The position numbers and the translations under genes are program-made. The notes under the pieces were generated by a model. It was given only the letters and a program-made list of their open reading frames with translations. It was not told the DNA's origin and did not search any database. DNA of 64,000 nt, from NCBI GenBank assembly GCA_003155135.1, contig PMFN01000013.1, positions 62,001-126,000 on the forward strand, given 5' to 3'. How positions within the stretch are numbered: position 1 is the first letter of the stretch; each line of letters opens with the position of its first letter. Shown in pieces: positions 34,993 to 42,846 of the stretch. Source of the DNA: Acidimicrobiaceae bacterium (GTDB lineage: Bacteria > Actinomycetota > Acidimicrobiia > Acidimicrobiales > RAAP-2).

Positions 34993-35391
34993 ATGACCGG
35001 GCTCCGTGCGGAACCTCGGGTGGTCGCCACCGCGGCCGCCCAGCGGGCGGTTGCGGCACTCGTCGCCGAGCGGGGCCCGGTCATGTTCTTCCAGTCGGGT
35101 GGGTGTTGCGACGGGAGCCTCCCCATGTGCTTCGCCGAGGGCGAGTTCCGGCTCGGCGGCCGGGACGTCCACCTCGGTGACGTGGCCGGGGCGCCCTTCT
35201 ACATCGACGGCCGCCAGTTCGAGCGCTGGGCCCACACCCAGCTCATCGTCGACGTGGGCGAGGGTGAGCCGGAGGGCTTCTCCCTCCCCGCCGGCGACGG
35301 GCATTTCATCCTCCGCTCGAGGGTCTTCGGGCCCGGTGAGGACGTGGCTCCTGCACACCTTCACGACGAGAAACAAAGGAGCACCCCATGA
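34993..35391 (+). CDS. DUF779 protein
   Basis: This 132-residue protein has the DUF779 signature FFQSGGCCDGSLPMCF near residue 32 and GAPFYIDGRQFERWAHTQL. It lies eight bases after an aldehyde dehydrogenase gene, the standard location for this family, and overlaps the alcohol dehydrogenase start (ATGA). The role is unknown; the two adjacent cysteines suggest a metal or redox function. Confidence 0.9.
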   Translation: MTGLRAEPRVVATAAAQRAVAALVAERGPVMFFQSGGCCDGSLPMCFAEGEFRLGGRDVHLGDVAGAPFYIDGRQFERWAHTQLIVDVGEGEPEGFSLPAGDGHFILRSRVFGPGEDVAPAHLHDEKQRSTP

Positions 35392-36401
35392 GAGCTGCCG
35401 TCGTCCATGCGTTCGACCAACCTCTGCGCATCGAGGAGGTCCCGGTCCCCGAGCCGGCCCACGGCCAAGTGGTGGTGAGGATGGAGACCTGTGGGATTTG
35501 TCACACGGACATCCACGCCGCCCACGGCGACTGGCCGGTAAAACCCGCGCCGCCGTTCATCCCGGGCCACGAGGGCGTGGGCATCATCGACCGGGTCGGT
35601 GAGGGGGTCACCACTTACGCCGAAGGCGACCGCGTCGCCATTCCCTGGCTGGGCTACGCCTGCGGCGCCTGCGAGTACTGCGCCTCGGGACGAGAGACCC
35701 TCTGCGCCAAGCAAGAGAACTCGGGCTACTCGGTCAACGGTGCGTACGCCGAGTACGCGTTGGCCGACGCGTCCTTCGTGGGAGCGGTGCCCGAGGGCAT
35801 GGACCCGCTCGACGCCGCCCCGCTCACGTGCGCGGGGGTGACCACCTACAAGGCGGTCAAAGTGTCGGGTGCGCGTTCGACGGACCTCGTCGCCGTCTAC
35901 GGCATCGGCGGCCTCGGGCATCTGGCCGTGCAGTACGCGAGGATCGCCGGTGCCTCGGTCGCCGCCGTCGACCTCATCGATTCGAAGCTGGAGCTCGCCA
36001 CCGCCCTCGGCGCCGAATACGTCTTCAACGCCGCCACCGAGGACCCGGTCGAGGGCATCGTGGAGCTTGGCGGCGCCGACCAGGCGATCGTGCTCGCCGT
36101 GTCGCCCACCGCCTGCGAGCAGGCCTACCGCAGCCTGAAGCGGGGTGGGACGCTCGTCCTGGTCGGGCTGCCGGCGGACAACGTCATGGCCCTGCCGATC
36201 TTCGAGACCGTCCTCGGCGGCATCACCGTGACCGGCTCGATCGTTGGTACACGCGTCGACCTGGCCGAGACGTTCCAGCTGCACATGGAGGGCCGCACGC
36301 AGGTCGTGCGCGAGTCCCGGCGCCTGGAGGATGTGAACGAGTCGTTCGAGCAGATCGAAAAGGGGGACGTGGATGCCCGCCTGGTGATCGACTTCCGCTA
36401 G
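35388..36401 (+). CDS. adhP: Zinc-dependent alcohol dehydrogenase, AdhP type
   Basis: The 337-residue MDR enzyme has catalytic zinc ligands Cys38, His61 and Glu62 and the structural-zinc cluster Cys92, Cys95, Cys98, Cys106. The Rossmann loop is GIGGLG near residue 172. The stretch GICHTDIHAAHGDWP is the AdhP hallmark. It converts primary alcohols to aldehydes for the neighbouring aldehyde dehydrogenase. Its TAG stop shares the CTAG palindrome with the stop of the converging gene. Confidence 0.92.
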   Translation: MRAAVVHAFDQPLRIEEVPVPEPAHGQVVVRMETCGICHTDIHAAHGDWPVKPAPPFIPGHEGVGIIDRVGEGVTTYAEGDRVAIPWLGYACGACEYCASGRETLCAKQENSGYSVNGAYAEYALADASFVGAVPEGMDPLDAAPLTCAGVTTYKAVKVSGARSTDLVAVYGIGGLGHLAVQYARIAGASVAAVDLIDSKLELATALGAEYVFNAATEDPVEGIVELGGADQAIVLAVSPTACEQAYRSLKRGGTLVLVGLPADNVMALPIFETVLGGITVTGSIVGTRVDLAETFQLHMEGRTQVVRESRRLEDVNESFEQIEKGDVDARLVIDFR

Positions 36402-37672
36402 GCCGAGCCTGGGCCCACCACGAAGAGCCGTGTGACGTGGGAGAAGGTGGTCAGGTAGACATCGCGCTCGAAGCCCGCGGCAGGGAAGAGCACGGACTGG
36501 AGCGGGCTCTCGGTGTCGACGCGAGCCAGCTCGGCGCCCGTTCGGACGTCGAGGACCACCGCCTGTTCGATGCCGCGCGCCGTGTCGTAGTCACCGGTGA
36601 CCAGCTCGCCGGAGTCGGCGAAGAGCACCATGTGCGCACCGTGGTCCTGCTGGCGGGACCACCGTGGCGTGAGGGAGCCGCCCTCGCCGATCGAAAAGGC
36701 CGCCATCACCCCGTTGCCGGTGTCGAAGCCGACGGCGATCGAGCCGCCCTCGTCGATGACCGGCGGGTTGGCGATGAGGCCACCGACCAGGCCGCAGATC
36801 TCGGCGGTGGTGACCGCCCCGGTGGTGAGATCCGTGCGCACGAGGTGGAGCGGGGCTGACGAGACCCCGTGGCCCCGAAGGGTCCCCGAGTAGTGCTCCG
36901 AGCCCTCGCCGTCGTCGAGGAACCAGGCGGCGCCCGCCGCCAGCACGCAGTCCCAGCCGTAGGTCTGCCCCTCCATGGTGCGGTAGGGGCGGGCGAAGCC
37001 TTCCTCCTCGACGAGGTTCGCGCCGTCCCAGTGCGCCCGCAACAGGGTCGTGTCGCCGACGACGTAGACCGTGTCGTCGTTAGCCGACAACCGGGCGACC
37101 GAGGGCTCGGCGAGGATCGTGCGCCCGATGATCCCGAGGCGCTCGGGCTCGAGCACCACGAGCTCGCAGCGCTCGCGCGCAGCGGGGGCGACCGCGTGAC
37201 CCGGGCGTGAGCCGGCGAAGGCCTTGGTCACGAGCGAGCCGTCGGCGAGGACCACGAAGCCGTTGTAGGGGCGCCGGCGGGGGAGCTCGGTGGTGGCGAG
37301 GAGCGAGAGCTCGGCATCGAGCCGGTGGGCGTGGTTGCCGAACACGACGTAGAGCGATCCATTGGCGTGGGCGGCCAGGCTGCCCGGCCACGTCGGGCCG
37401 CCCTGGAGGTCGGCTGAACGCGCCAGTGGTTCGAGGGTGATGGGATCGATGCGCTCGACGAACGAGATGGCATCATCGCCCGCGGTGTGGCGCAGCAAGA
37501 AGACCTCGCCGGGATCACGGGTGACCACCATGGTCGCCGCGGGGGCGAGCCGAGACAGTGCCGCCACCGTCTCGCCGGGCGAGATGCCAAGCGCGGCGCC
37601 AGCGCCGGGCACCGCCTGACGGCGGGGGCCGCCGTCCTCGCAGGACCACGGACCAGGCCAGTAGGCGCTCAC
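36398..37672 (-). CDS. Uncharacterised protein with beta-propeller-like repeats
   Basis: The 424-residue product begins with GTG in a GTGA overlap with the sulfatase stop. It has repeated strand-turn units such as GSLYVVFGNHAHRLD, GFVVLADGSLVTKAFAG and DTVYVVGDTTLLRAHW, the pattern of NHL/Kelch/SMP-30-like propellers. There is no signal peptide. I cannot assign an activity; lactonase or carbohydrate-binding roles are possible. It is the last gene of the seven-gene sulfatase operon. Confidence 0.72.
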   Translation of the reverse strand: MSAYWPGPWSCEDGGPRRQAVPGAGAALGISPGETVAALSRLAPAATMVVTRDPGEVFLLRHTAGDDAISFVERIDPITLEPLARSADLQGGPTWPGSLAAHANGSLYVVFGNHAHRLDAELSLLATTELPRRRPYNGFVVLADGSLVTKAFAGSRPGHAVAPAARERCELVVLEPERLGIIGRTILAEPSVARLSANDDTVYVVGDTTLLRAHWDGANLVEEEGFARPYRTMEGQTYGWDCVLAAGAAWFLDDGEGSEHYSGTLRGHGVSSAPLHLVRTDLTTGAVTTAEICGLVGGLIANPPVIDEGGSIAVGFDTGNGVMAAFSIGEGGSLTPRWSRQQDHGAHMVLFADSGELVTGDYDTARGIEQAVVLDVRTGAELARVDTESPLQSVLFPAAGFERDVYLTTFSHVTRLFVVGPGSA

Positions 37673-39213
37673 ACCGGCGCCTCGAGGCGCAGCCGCGGCG
37701 ATCGGGTCGGCGGCTGGTTGTCCCACAGGTCAGCCACGAGGTCGTCGCGCTCAGCCCTGTGGGCCGGGTCGTCCCAGAGGTTGCGCTGCTGGCGCGGGTC
37801 CTCGTCCAGGTCATAGAGCTCGCCCTCGGAGCCGTCGTGGCAGGTGCCGGGCAGGTAGGCCGTGCAGACCAGCCCGTCCCGGGTGACGGTGCGGAGGTGG
37901 ACGTCGACGCCGAAGAGCTCACTGTCCCACTCGGTGAGCACTCGCTCGAACCCTCGTGCGTCGGCATCGGTGTCGTCGACCGGCAGCGGCCGGCCCTGCA
38001 TCCACGCGGGGACCTCGACGCCGGCGATGGCGCAGAACGTCGGTGCGAGGTCGATGAGACCGACCGGCTTGTGCACGACGGCCGGAGCCGGCCCGCTCGA
38101 GGGGGCGGGGCGCCATACGAGCGGCAGCCGCATCAGGGCGTCGACGTGGTACGGCCCTTTGAACATGAGGCCGAAGTCACCGCCGAGCTCGCCGTGATCG
38201 GTGGTGAAGACCACGTCGACGTCGTCGCCCCACCCGAGGCGCTCGATGTGCGCGAGCACTCGGCCGAGCGCCTCGTCGAGCAGCTCGCACTCGACCGCGT
38301 TTCGTGCCGTGACCTCTCGCAGCTGGTCGGGGGTGAGGGTGGCGGGAACCCACTTGCTCGGCGCCTCGTAGTTCGACACCAGCGTGCCGTCGTACCAGAG
38401 CCGCCAATGGCGCGGCTTGCCGTCCAGGATGCGCTCGCGCTCGGCCGTGCTCGTCGGGTAGCCCTCGGGTAGTGGCACGTCATGCCAGTCGATGCGGGCC
38501 ATCTCGTCCTCGGGCGGATCCCAGGGGTGGTGGGGGTCGGGGAAGCTCATCCAGCAGAACCAGTCGTCACCGGCATCGAGTGAGTCGAGCCACGCGATGG
38601 TGCGGTCCGCCACCCAGTCCGTGTGGTAATCGGCCCTCCTGATCGGGTTCACCTTCACCTGGGGTGCACCTGTCTCGCCGCCACCGTCAGCGCTCACCTG
38701 GAAGTCGGCGTCGAGCACCGGGTAGAAGCCGGCCAGTTCCTCGGGGTGCTCGGCGGCAAGCCAACGTGCATAGTGCAGCGGGCCCATGGCCCCGTGGGTG
38801 GCGAACTCGAGGTGCTCGAAGCCCCGATGGGCGCCGCTCTCGGGCTCGGTGCCATGCGCGGCGAGGGTGTTCTCCTCGAAGCGGCCGAAGACGTCGAGGA
38901 AGGGCTCGAAGTGCGCCTTGCCGACGATGGCCGTCCGATAACCGGCGTCACGAAGGACCGCTGCCACCGACGGTGCATCGTGGGGGAGCGGCACCCCGTT
39001 CATCCAGACGCCGTGCGTGCTCGGGTGTTGGCCCGTGAGGATGGTCGAGCGCGACGGCATGCACACCACCGATTGGGGGCTGGCTCGCTCGTAGCGGATG
39101 CCCGCCCGTGCCAGCGCGTCGACCGCCGGGGTTCGCGACAGCGAGCCACCGTTGCACCCGAGCGTGTCGTAGCGCTGCTGGTCGGTCGTGACGAAGAGGA
39201 TCTTGCGACCCAT
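37669..39213 (-). CDS. Sulfatase (formylglycine-dependent)
   Basis: The 514-residue enzyme has the formylglycine site Cys51-x-Pro-Ser-Arg in VVCMPSRSTILTG, metal-binding Asp11-Gln12 near the N-terminus and TTDHGELGGD for the second metal site. No signal peptide is present, so it is cytoplasmic, as for choline-sulfatase-like enzymes. Its ATG shares one base with the preceding SRPBCC stop (TGATG). It hydrolyses a sulfate or possibly phosphonate ester. A formylglycine-generating enzyme must be encoded elsewhere. Confidence 0.92.
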   Translation of the reverse strand: MGRKILFVTTDQQRYDTLGCNGGSLSRTPAVDALARAGIRYERASPQSVVCMPSRSTILTGQHPSTHGVWMNGVPLPHDAPSVAAVLRDAGYRTAIVGKAHFEPFLDVFGRFEENTLAAHGTEPESGAHRGFEHLEFATHGAMGPLHYARWLAAEHPEELAGFYPVLDADFQVSADGGGETGAPQVKVNPIRRADYHTDWVADRTIAWLDSLDAGDDWFCWMSFPDPHHPWDPPEDEMARIDWHDVPLPEGYPTSTAERERILDGKPRHWRLWYDGTLVSNYEAPSKWVPATLTPDQLREVTARNAVECELLDEALGRVLAHIERLGWGDDVDVVFTTDHGELGGDFGLMFKGPYHVDALMRLPLVWRPAPSSGPAPAVVHKPVGLIDLAPTFCAIAGVEVPAWMQGRPLPVDDTDADARGFERVLTEWDSELFGVDVHLRTVTRDGLVCTAYLPGTCHDGSEGELYDLDEDPRQQRNLWDDPAHRAERDDLVADLWDNQPPTRSPRLRLEAPV

Positions 39214-39617
39214 CAGTTCCTCGATTCCATGATGGTGCGGAGCTCGTCGAGGGCGCCGGCTGTTCCGCCGCCAATGAGGAGTGCCAAGGTGGCAGGGTCG
39301 GCGTCGGTGCTGTAAGCGACGAGGCTGGTGCCGTCCCCGAGGTCGAAGACATCGATGGTCCCGAGGTGCTCGTGGAACATCGGGGCATCGATGCGGTACT
39401 GGAAGCGGCGCAGGAGCGGGTCGACGGTGAGGAGGCGCTCGGGTATCGGCAGGCCGGTGGCGGTCGTGACGACCCGCTCGTCGCCGTCCACCGCCGACGA
39501 CACGATGCCGGGGAACCACTCGCACAGGCGCGCCGGGTCGCCCACCAGCTCCCAGACGTCGTCGGCGGGAGCGTCGATCCGCTTCTCGTAGCGGACCGAC
39601 CCGCGCCTCCCGTTCAC
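39213..39617 (-). CDS. SRPBCC (START-like) domain protein
   Basis: The 134-residue protein has the SRPBCC pattern: RYEKRIDAPADDVWELVGDP at the N-terminus, a bent sheet and a C-terminal helix ending DELRTIMESRN. The family binds hydrophobic ligands and includes polyketide cyclases. The GTG start overlaps the TetR stop by four bases. It probably binds or isomerises a hydrophobic intermediate of the pathway; no catalytic residues can be named. Confidence 0.82.
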   Translation of the reverse strand: MNGRRGSVRYEKRIDAPADDVWELVGDPARLCEWFPGIVSSAVDGDERVVTTATGLPIPERLLTVDPLLRRFQYRIDAPMFHEHLGTIDVFDLGDGTSLVAYSTDADPATLALLIGGGTAGALDELRTIMESRN

Positions 39618-40255
39618 ACCGGCGACTGCTCGCCGTCGAGCAGGGCGGTGAGCGACGCGACGAGCACAGCGGTCATCGCCTCGGCGCCGAGGTCCTGGTC
39701 ACCGATGAGCAGCTGGTAGGACTCGAACGAGCACAGCACGTCGGCAGCGGCGAGCACCGACGCCGCCCGGTCCTGGCCCATGGCCCCGAGCTCCCCGGCG
39801 AAGAGCTTCGCGATCTGGTGGCGGAGGTACGAGCGGGTGTTGCGCAGCTGGGTGGCCAGCACCGGCTGGAACGGCGAGCGAAGGCGTGACACGGTCGCCG
39901 CCGGCGCGATGGCCTCGAAGAGGCGGAGCCGCTGGGCGACGAGGGCGGCGATGCGCTCGGGCAGCGGCGCACCGGGCACGGCCGCGATCGGGACGAGCGG
40001 AAGGGCCCGCTCCAGCTGGCGCCCGAGGGCCGATCGGCTGAGGTCGTCGACGTCTTCGAAGTAGCGGAAGACCGAACGTGGCGAGAGCCCGGCGCGCTCG
40101 GCCACCTCTGAGGAGCTCGGTCGCAGGTTCCCCTCGCCGTAGAGGTCGAGCAGCGCGTCGACCACCGCCTGGCGGTTGCGGTCACGGCGTATGTGGCGCC
40201 CGTCGAGACTGTTCCCTTCGTCCTCGGGTCCGCTCCCCGCGCCCGGATCACTCAC
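39614..40255 (-). CDS. TetR-family transcriptional regulator in the sulfatase operon
   Basis: This 213-residue regulator has a helix-turn-helix at about 49-68 (SEVAERAGLSPRSVFRYFED). GTG 40255 overlaps the DUF2855 stop. Being in the middle of the operon makes it an autoregulator candidate for the 42717-42745 palindrome at the head of the same operon. The ligand is unknown. Confidence 0.87.
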   Translation of the reverse strand: MSDPGAGSGPEDEGNSLDGRHIRRDRNRQAVVDALLDLYGEGNLRPSSSEVAERAGLSPRSVFRYFEDVDDLSRSALGRQLERALPLVPIAAVPGAPLPERIAALVAQRLRLFEAIAPAATVSRLRSPFQPVLATQLRNTRSYLRHQIAKLFAGELGAMGQDRAASVLAAADVLCSFESYQLLIGDQDLGAEAMTAVLVASLTALLDGEQSPV

Positions 40256-41339
40256 GGGCACCGCCCAGGGTGCAGACATGGCCGACGCGAGGGTCGATGT
40301 GGCCGTCGAGCAGCTCCCGGTAGGTCGACTCGACCGACGCGGCGCCGTCCACGTGGCGGACATCGAGCCACCCGTCGACCCAGGGGATGAAGCGCTCCCA
40401 TGCCTCACGGACCGACGCCTCGAAGCCGTCCCGGCCCCACTCGCGGCGCCGCTTGGCGATCTGGTCCGGCGCGAAGAGCAGCGTGGGTCGCGGGCCCTCG
40501 AGGGCGATGTCGCCGACCTCCTCATTCTCCCAGTGCGTGTCGCCGACGACCATCGAGTAGGCCAGATCGGCACCGAAATGGGCGTGCACGGAGGCGGTCA
40601 CGTCGCGACGGCCGGCGACGTCGATGTACACGGCGGTGCCGGTCGGCAGCTCATCGATGTTCTCGTAGGTGACGACCTTTTCGTAGCAGCCGAGGGACCG
40701 GACGAACTCTGCGTTGGACTCCGATGTGAGGCCCACCACCTCGATCCCCTCGCGCCCGGCCAAGAGGAAGGCCGCACCGATGGCGGTCTTCGCCGACGCA
40801 GACGAGATCACGGCGGTGCTGGCGCCGTAGAGCCCGTGGTCGCCGAGGAAGTCGTCGACGACGAAGGAGGTGACGAACAGGGGCCACAGCAGCATCTGCT
40901 CGGCCTCATGGGCTGCGTCGTAGATGGGGTCGGCAGCCACGTAGGAGTAGCGGTTGTAGACGCTGGGGAGCGGCTGGCGGTGGGCGGCGACGTCGCTGAA
41001 GCCGCTCTCGTCGAGGCGGCCGGCCTCGACGACGAGCTCGTCGCCCATGGGGAAGTAGCCAAAGACCCGGGTCCCGATGGCGAGGTCGGGGGCCTCGGAC
41101 TCCGCGACCGTGGCGAAGCCCCAGACCGGGACGCGGCCCCAGAACACCCCGTCGCCGTCGGCAGCGGGGAAGAACTGCCAGTAGGACATGGCCTCGCCGA
41201 AGACCGCGTACGTGATGTTGTTCGACGTGAGGGCGAACGATTCCACGTGGAGACGCGCCGCACCATGGTGCAGCGGCGGCGTCGGCTCCTCGAGCACCCG
41301 CACGGTGCGCAGGTCCGAGCGGTCGACCTCAATCTGCAT
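40248..41339 (-). CDS. DUF2855 family protein (MDR-like reductase relative)
   Basis: A 363-residue protein with [19 protein letters not shown] near residue 35 and a Rossmann-like half ([19 protein letters not shown] near 175), the layout of the DUF2855 family related to medium-chain reductases. Zinc ligands of alcohol dehydrogenases are absent. Its start overlaps the DsbA-type gene by 11 bases. It may be an NAD(P)H-dependent quinone or enone reductase; this is inference. Confidence 0.83.
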   Translation of the reverse strand: MQIEVDRSDLRTVRVLEEPTPPLHHGAARLHVESFALTSNNITYAVFGEAMSYWQFFPAADGDGVFWGRVPVWGFATVAESEAPDLAIGTRVFGYFPMGDELVVEAGRLDESGFSDVAAHRQPLPSVYNRYSYVAADPIYDAAHEAEQMLLWPLFVTSFVVDDFLGDHGLYGASTAVISSASAKTAIGAAFLLAGREGIEVVGLTSESNAEFVRSLGCYEKVVTYENIDELPTGTAVYIDVAGRRDVTASVHAHFGADLAYSMVVGDTHWENEEVGDIALEGPRPTLLFAPDQIAKRRREWGRDGFEASVREAWERFIPWVDGWLDVRHVDGAASVESTYRELLDGHIDPRVGHVCTLGGARE

Positions 41340-42054
41340 GCTGGCCCCCCTCCCCATCCACTCGGGAGGCGAAGTTGATGACCTTTCCCCGGTTGATGCT
41401 GACCCAGTCGCGCGCCTCGAGGTACGGGCGGAAGGTCTCGACGATGCGACGCTCATCGGCGGGGGTCTTCGGTCGCTGCAACTCGAAGAGGTCGGGGAAC
41501 TCTCGCCACGCCAGCACGGCGTCCCACAGGCGAACGGCGGCATCGCCCGAAGGCGGGTCGATCAGCACGGGGCCGAAGAGGCACTGCCCGTCGGCGAAGA
41601 AGAGCGTGGGGACACCGAAGCCGCCTGCATCGATGACTCGTTGGTGTTCGGCGAGTACCTCCTCGCTTGTGCTCGGGTCGGCGATGGCCTCGTCGACCAA
41701 GCCCGGGTCGAGCCCGAGCTCTTCGAGGAGCGCCCTCGCCACGTCCGGTACGTGGGGCTTGTGGCCCTCCACGTGGAGGGCCCGCCCGGCGCGGGCGTAC
41801 CAGGCGTCGAGCTCGGCCATGTCGCGCCGCCGGAGCAGCGCGCCCACGCGCATCATGGACCAGCCGTAGGACCAGTCCCGCTCCCAGGGGTGCTTCTTGC
41901 CCTCGACGCGGTTGACCTCCTCGAGGCTGAAGAACCGCCAGTTGATGACGAGTCCGGTCCGCTCGCGCACCGAGCGGATCCACAGCGAGGTCTGGTACGC
42001 GTACGGGCACATCACGTCGAAGTGGAAATCGACGGTGTCGGGGCGCTGGCTCAT
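41329..42054 (-). CDS. DsbA-fold oxidoreductase/isomerase (mycothiol- or HCCA-isomerase type)
   Basis: The 241-residue protein has a DsbA fold with [16 protein letters not shown], a single active-site-like Cys16 in place of CxxC, and GVPTLFF near residue 147. This fits the group containing 2-hydroxychromene-2-carboxylate isomerase and mycothiol-dependent nitroreductases rather than true disulfide oxidases. It is cytoplasmic. The gene lies nine bases after the first gene of the operon. It could conjugate, isomerise or dehalogenate a substrate with mycothiol. Confidence 0.82.
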   Translation of the reverse strand: MSQRPDTVDFHFDVMCPYAYQTSLWIRSVRERTGLVINWRFFSLEEVNRVEGKKHPWERDWSYGWSMMRVGALLRRRDMAELDAWYARAGRALHVEGHKPHVPDVARALLEELGLDPGLVDEAIADPSTSEEVLAEHQRVIDAGGFGVPTLFFADGQCLFGPVLIDPPSGDAAVRLWDAVLAWREFPDLFELQRPKTPADERRIVETFRPYLEARDWVSINRGKVINFASRVDGEGGQHAD

Positions 42055-42063
42055 CGTCTTGCC

Positions 42064-42705
42064 TCAGTCCCCCGACGCCTCGCCGACCAGGTTGCGGATC
42101 TGATCGATGAGGGCCCGGGAGCGCACGACCATGGTGTCGGCGCCCTCGGTCTCGCCGGCACCGTCGGTCCACGAGATCCGCAGCGAGCCCCAACGGCGGT
42201 CGTCGCCGATGATGGTTCCTTCGACCTCGAACAGGGCGCCCTCCACGGTCGGCTCCGGTGTCGAGCCCGACGGCTCGGCGATGAAGCGCACGATCCCCGA
42301 GTCGTCGCCCTCCCCGCGCACCGGGCCGGCAGGCAGGGCGCACATGATGACCGTGAAGGCCATGCCGGCCTCCTTGTGGACGAGCTTGTCCTTGAAGTCT
42401 CGCCGGGACTGCATCTCGATGAAGGAACGGCGCGTCGGGTAGACGACGATGCCCATACGGTCCCAGGTGCCGTCGCCGTCGATGACGTCGCCGAAGTAGG
42501 CGACCTCGGCACCGATCGCGGCCAGCACCTCGACGGGTGCGTACCGGTCGTCCGCTGCGCGCCCGGAGATCTCGGGGCCGTCCCCGCCGTAGTCGGCGCG
42601 CTCTTTGTACTTCATGAAATTGACCATCCAGATGGGCCCATCGAGCGCCGGGTCGATGGTCGCCAGGTGCGCGCCGTAGGTGGTGTCGATGGCGCCGAAG
42701 TCCAT
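42064..42705 (-). CDS. DUF1330-like ferredoxin-fold protein, first gene of operon
   Basis: The 213-residue product starts MDFGAIDTTYGAHLATIDPA. Segments MVNFMKYKERADYGG and RYAPVEVLAAIGAEVAYFGDV resemble the DUF1330-type dimeric alpha-beta barrel proteins. The second half (GALFEVEGTIIGDDRRWG) has no clear relative. The ATG lies six bases after the -10-like TACCTT, so the mRNA may be leaderless. Such folds often house small monooxygenases or lyases; function is unknown. Confidence 0.68.
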   Translation of the reverse strand: MDFGAIDTTYGAHLATIDPALDGPIWMVNFMKYKERADYGGDGPEISGRAADDRYAPVEVLAAIGAEVAYFGDVIDGDGTWDRMGIVVYPTRRSFIEMQSRRDFKDKLVHKEAGMAFTVIMCALPAGPVRGEGDDSGIVRFIAEPSGSTPEPTVEGALFEVEGTIIGDDRRWGSLRISWTDGAGETEGADTMVVRSRALIDQIRNLVGEASGD

Positions 42706-42716
42706 GTCGTTAAGGT

Positions 42717-42745
42717 AACAGTTGACAGTCGTAATGACAACTGTT
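42717..42745. promoter_or_regulatory. 29-bp palindromic operator overlapping two divergent promoters
   Basis: AACAGTTG and CAACTGTT are perfect 8-bp arms around 13 bases, with further paired CA/TG inside. On the plus strand TTGACA at 42722-42727 is a -35 candidate. On the minus strand TTGTCA with 17-base spacing to TACCTT (42706-42711 region) gives a -35/-10 pair that ends six bases before the ATG at 42705. A bound repressor would block both directions. Confidence 0.65.
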
Positions 42746-42846
42746 TAGCCTCGGCGGGGAGGGTCCAGCGAAGGAAGGGGTACGGGAGTGAACGGCAGTC
42801 ACGGAAAGCTCCGGCAGACCGGCGCGCGGGGCTTCGGGGGACGGTC

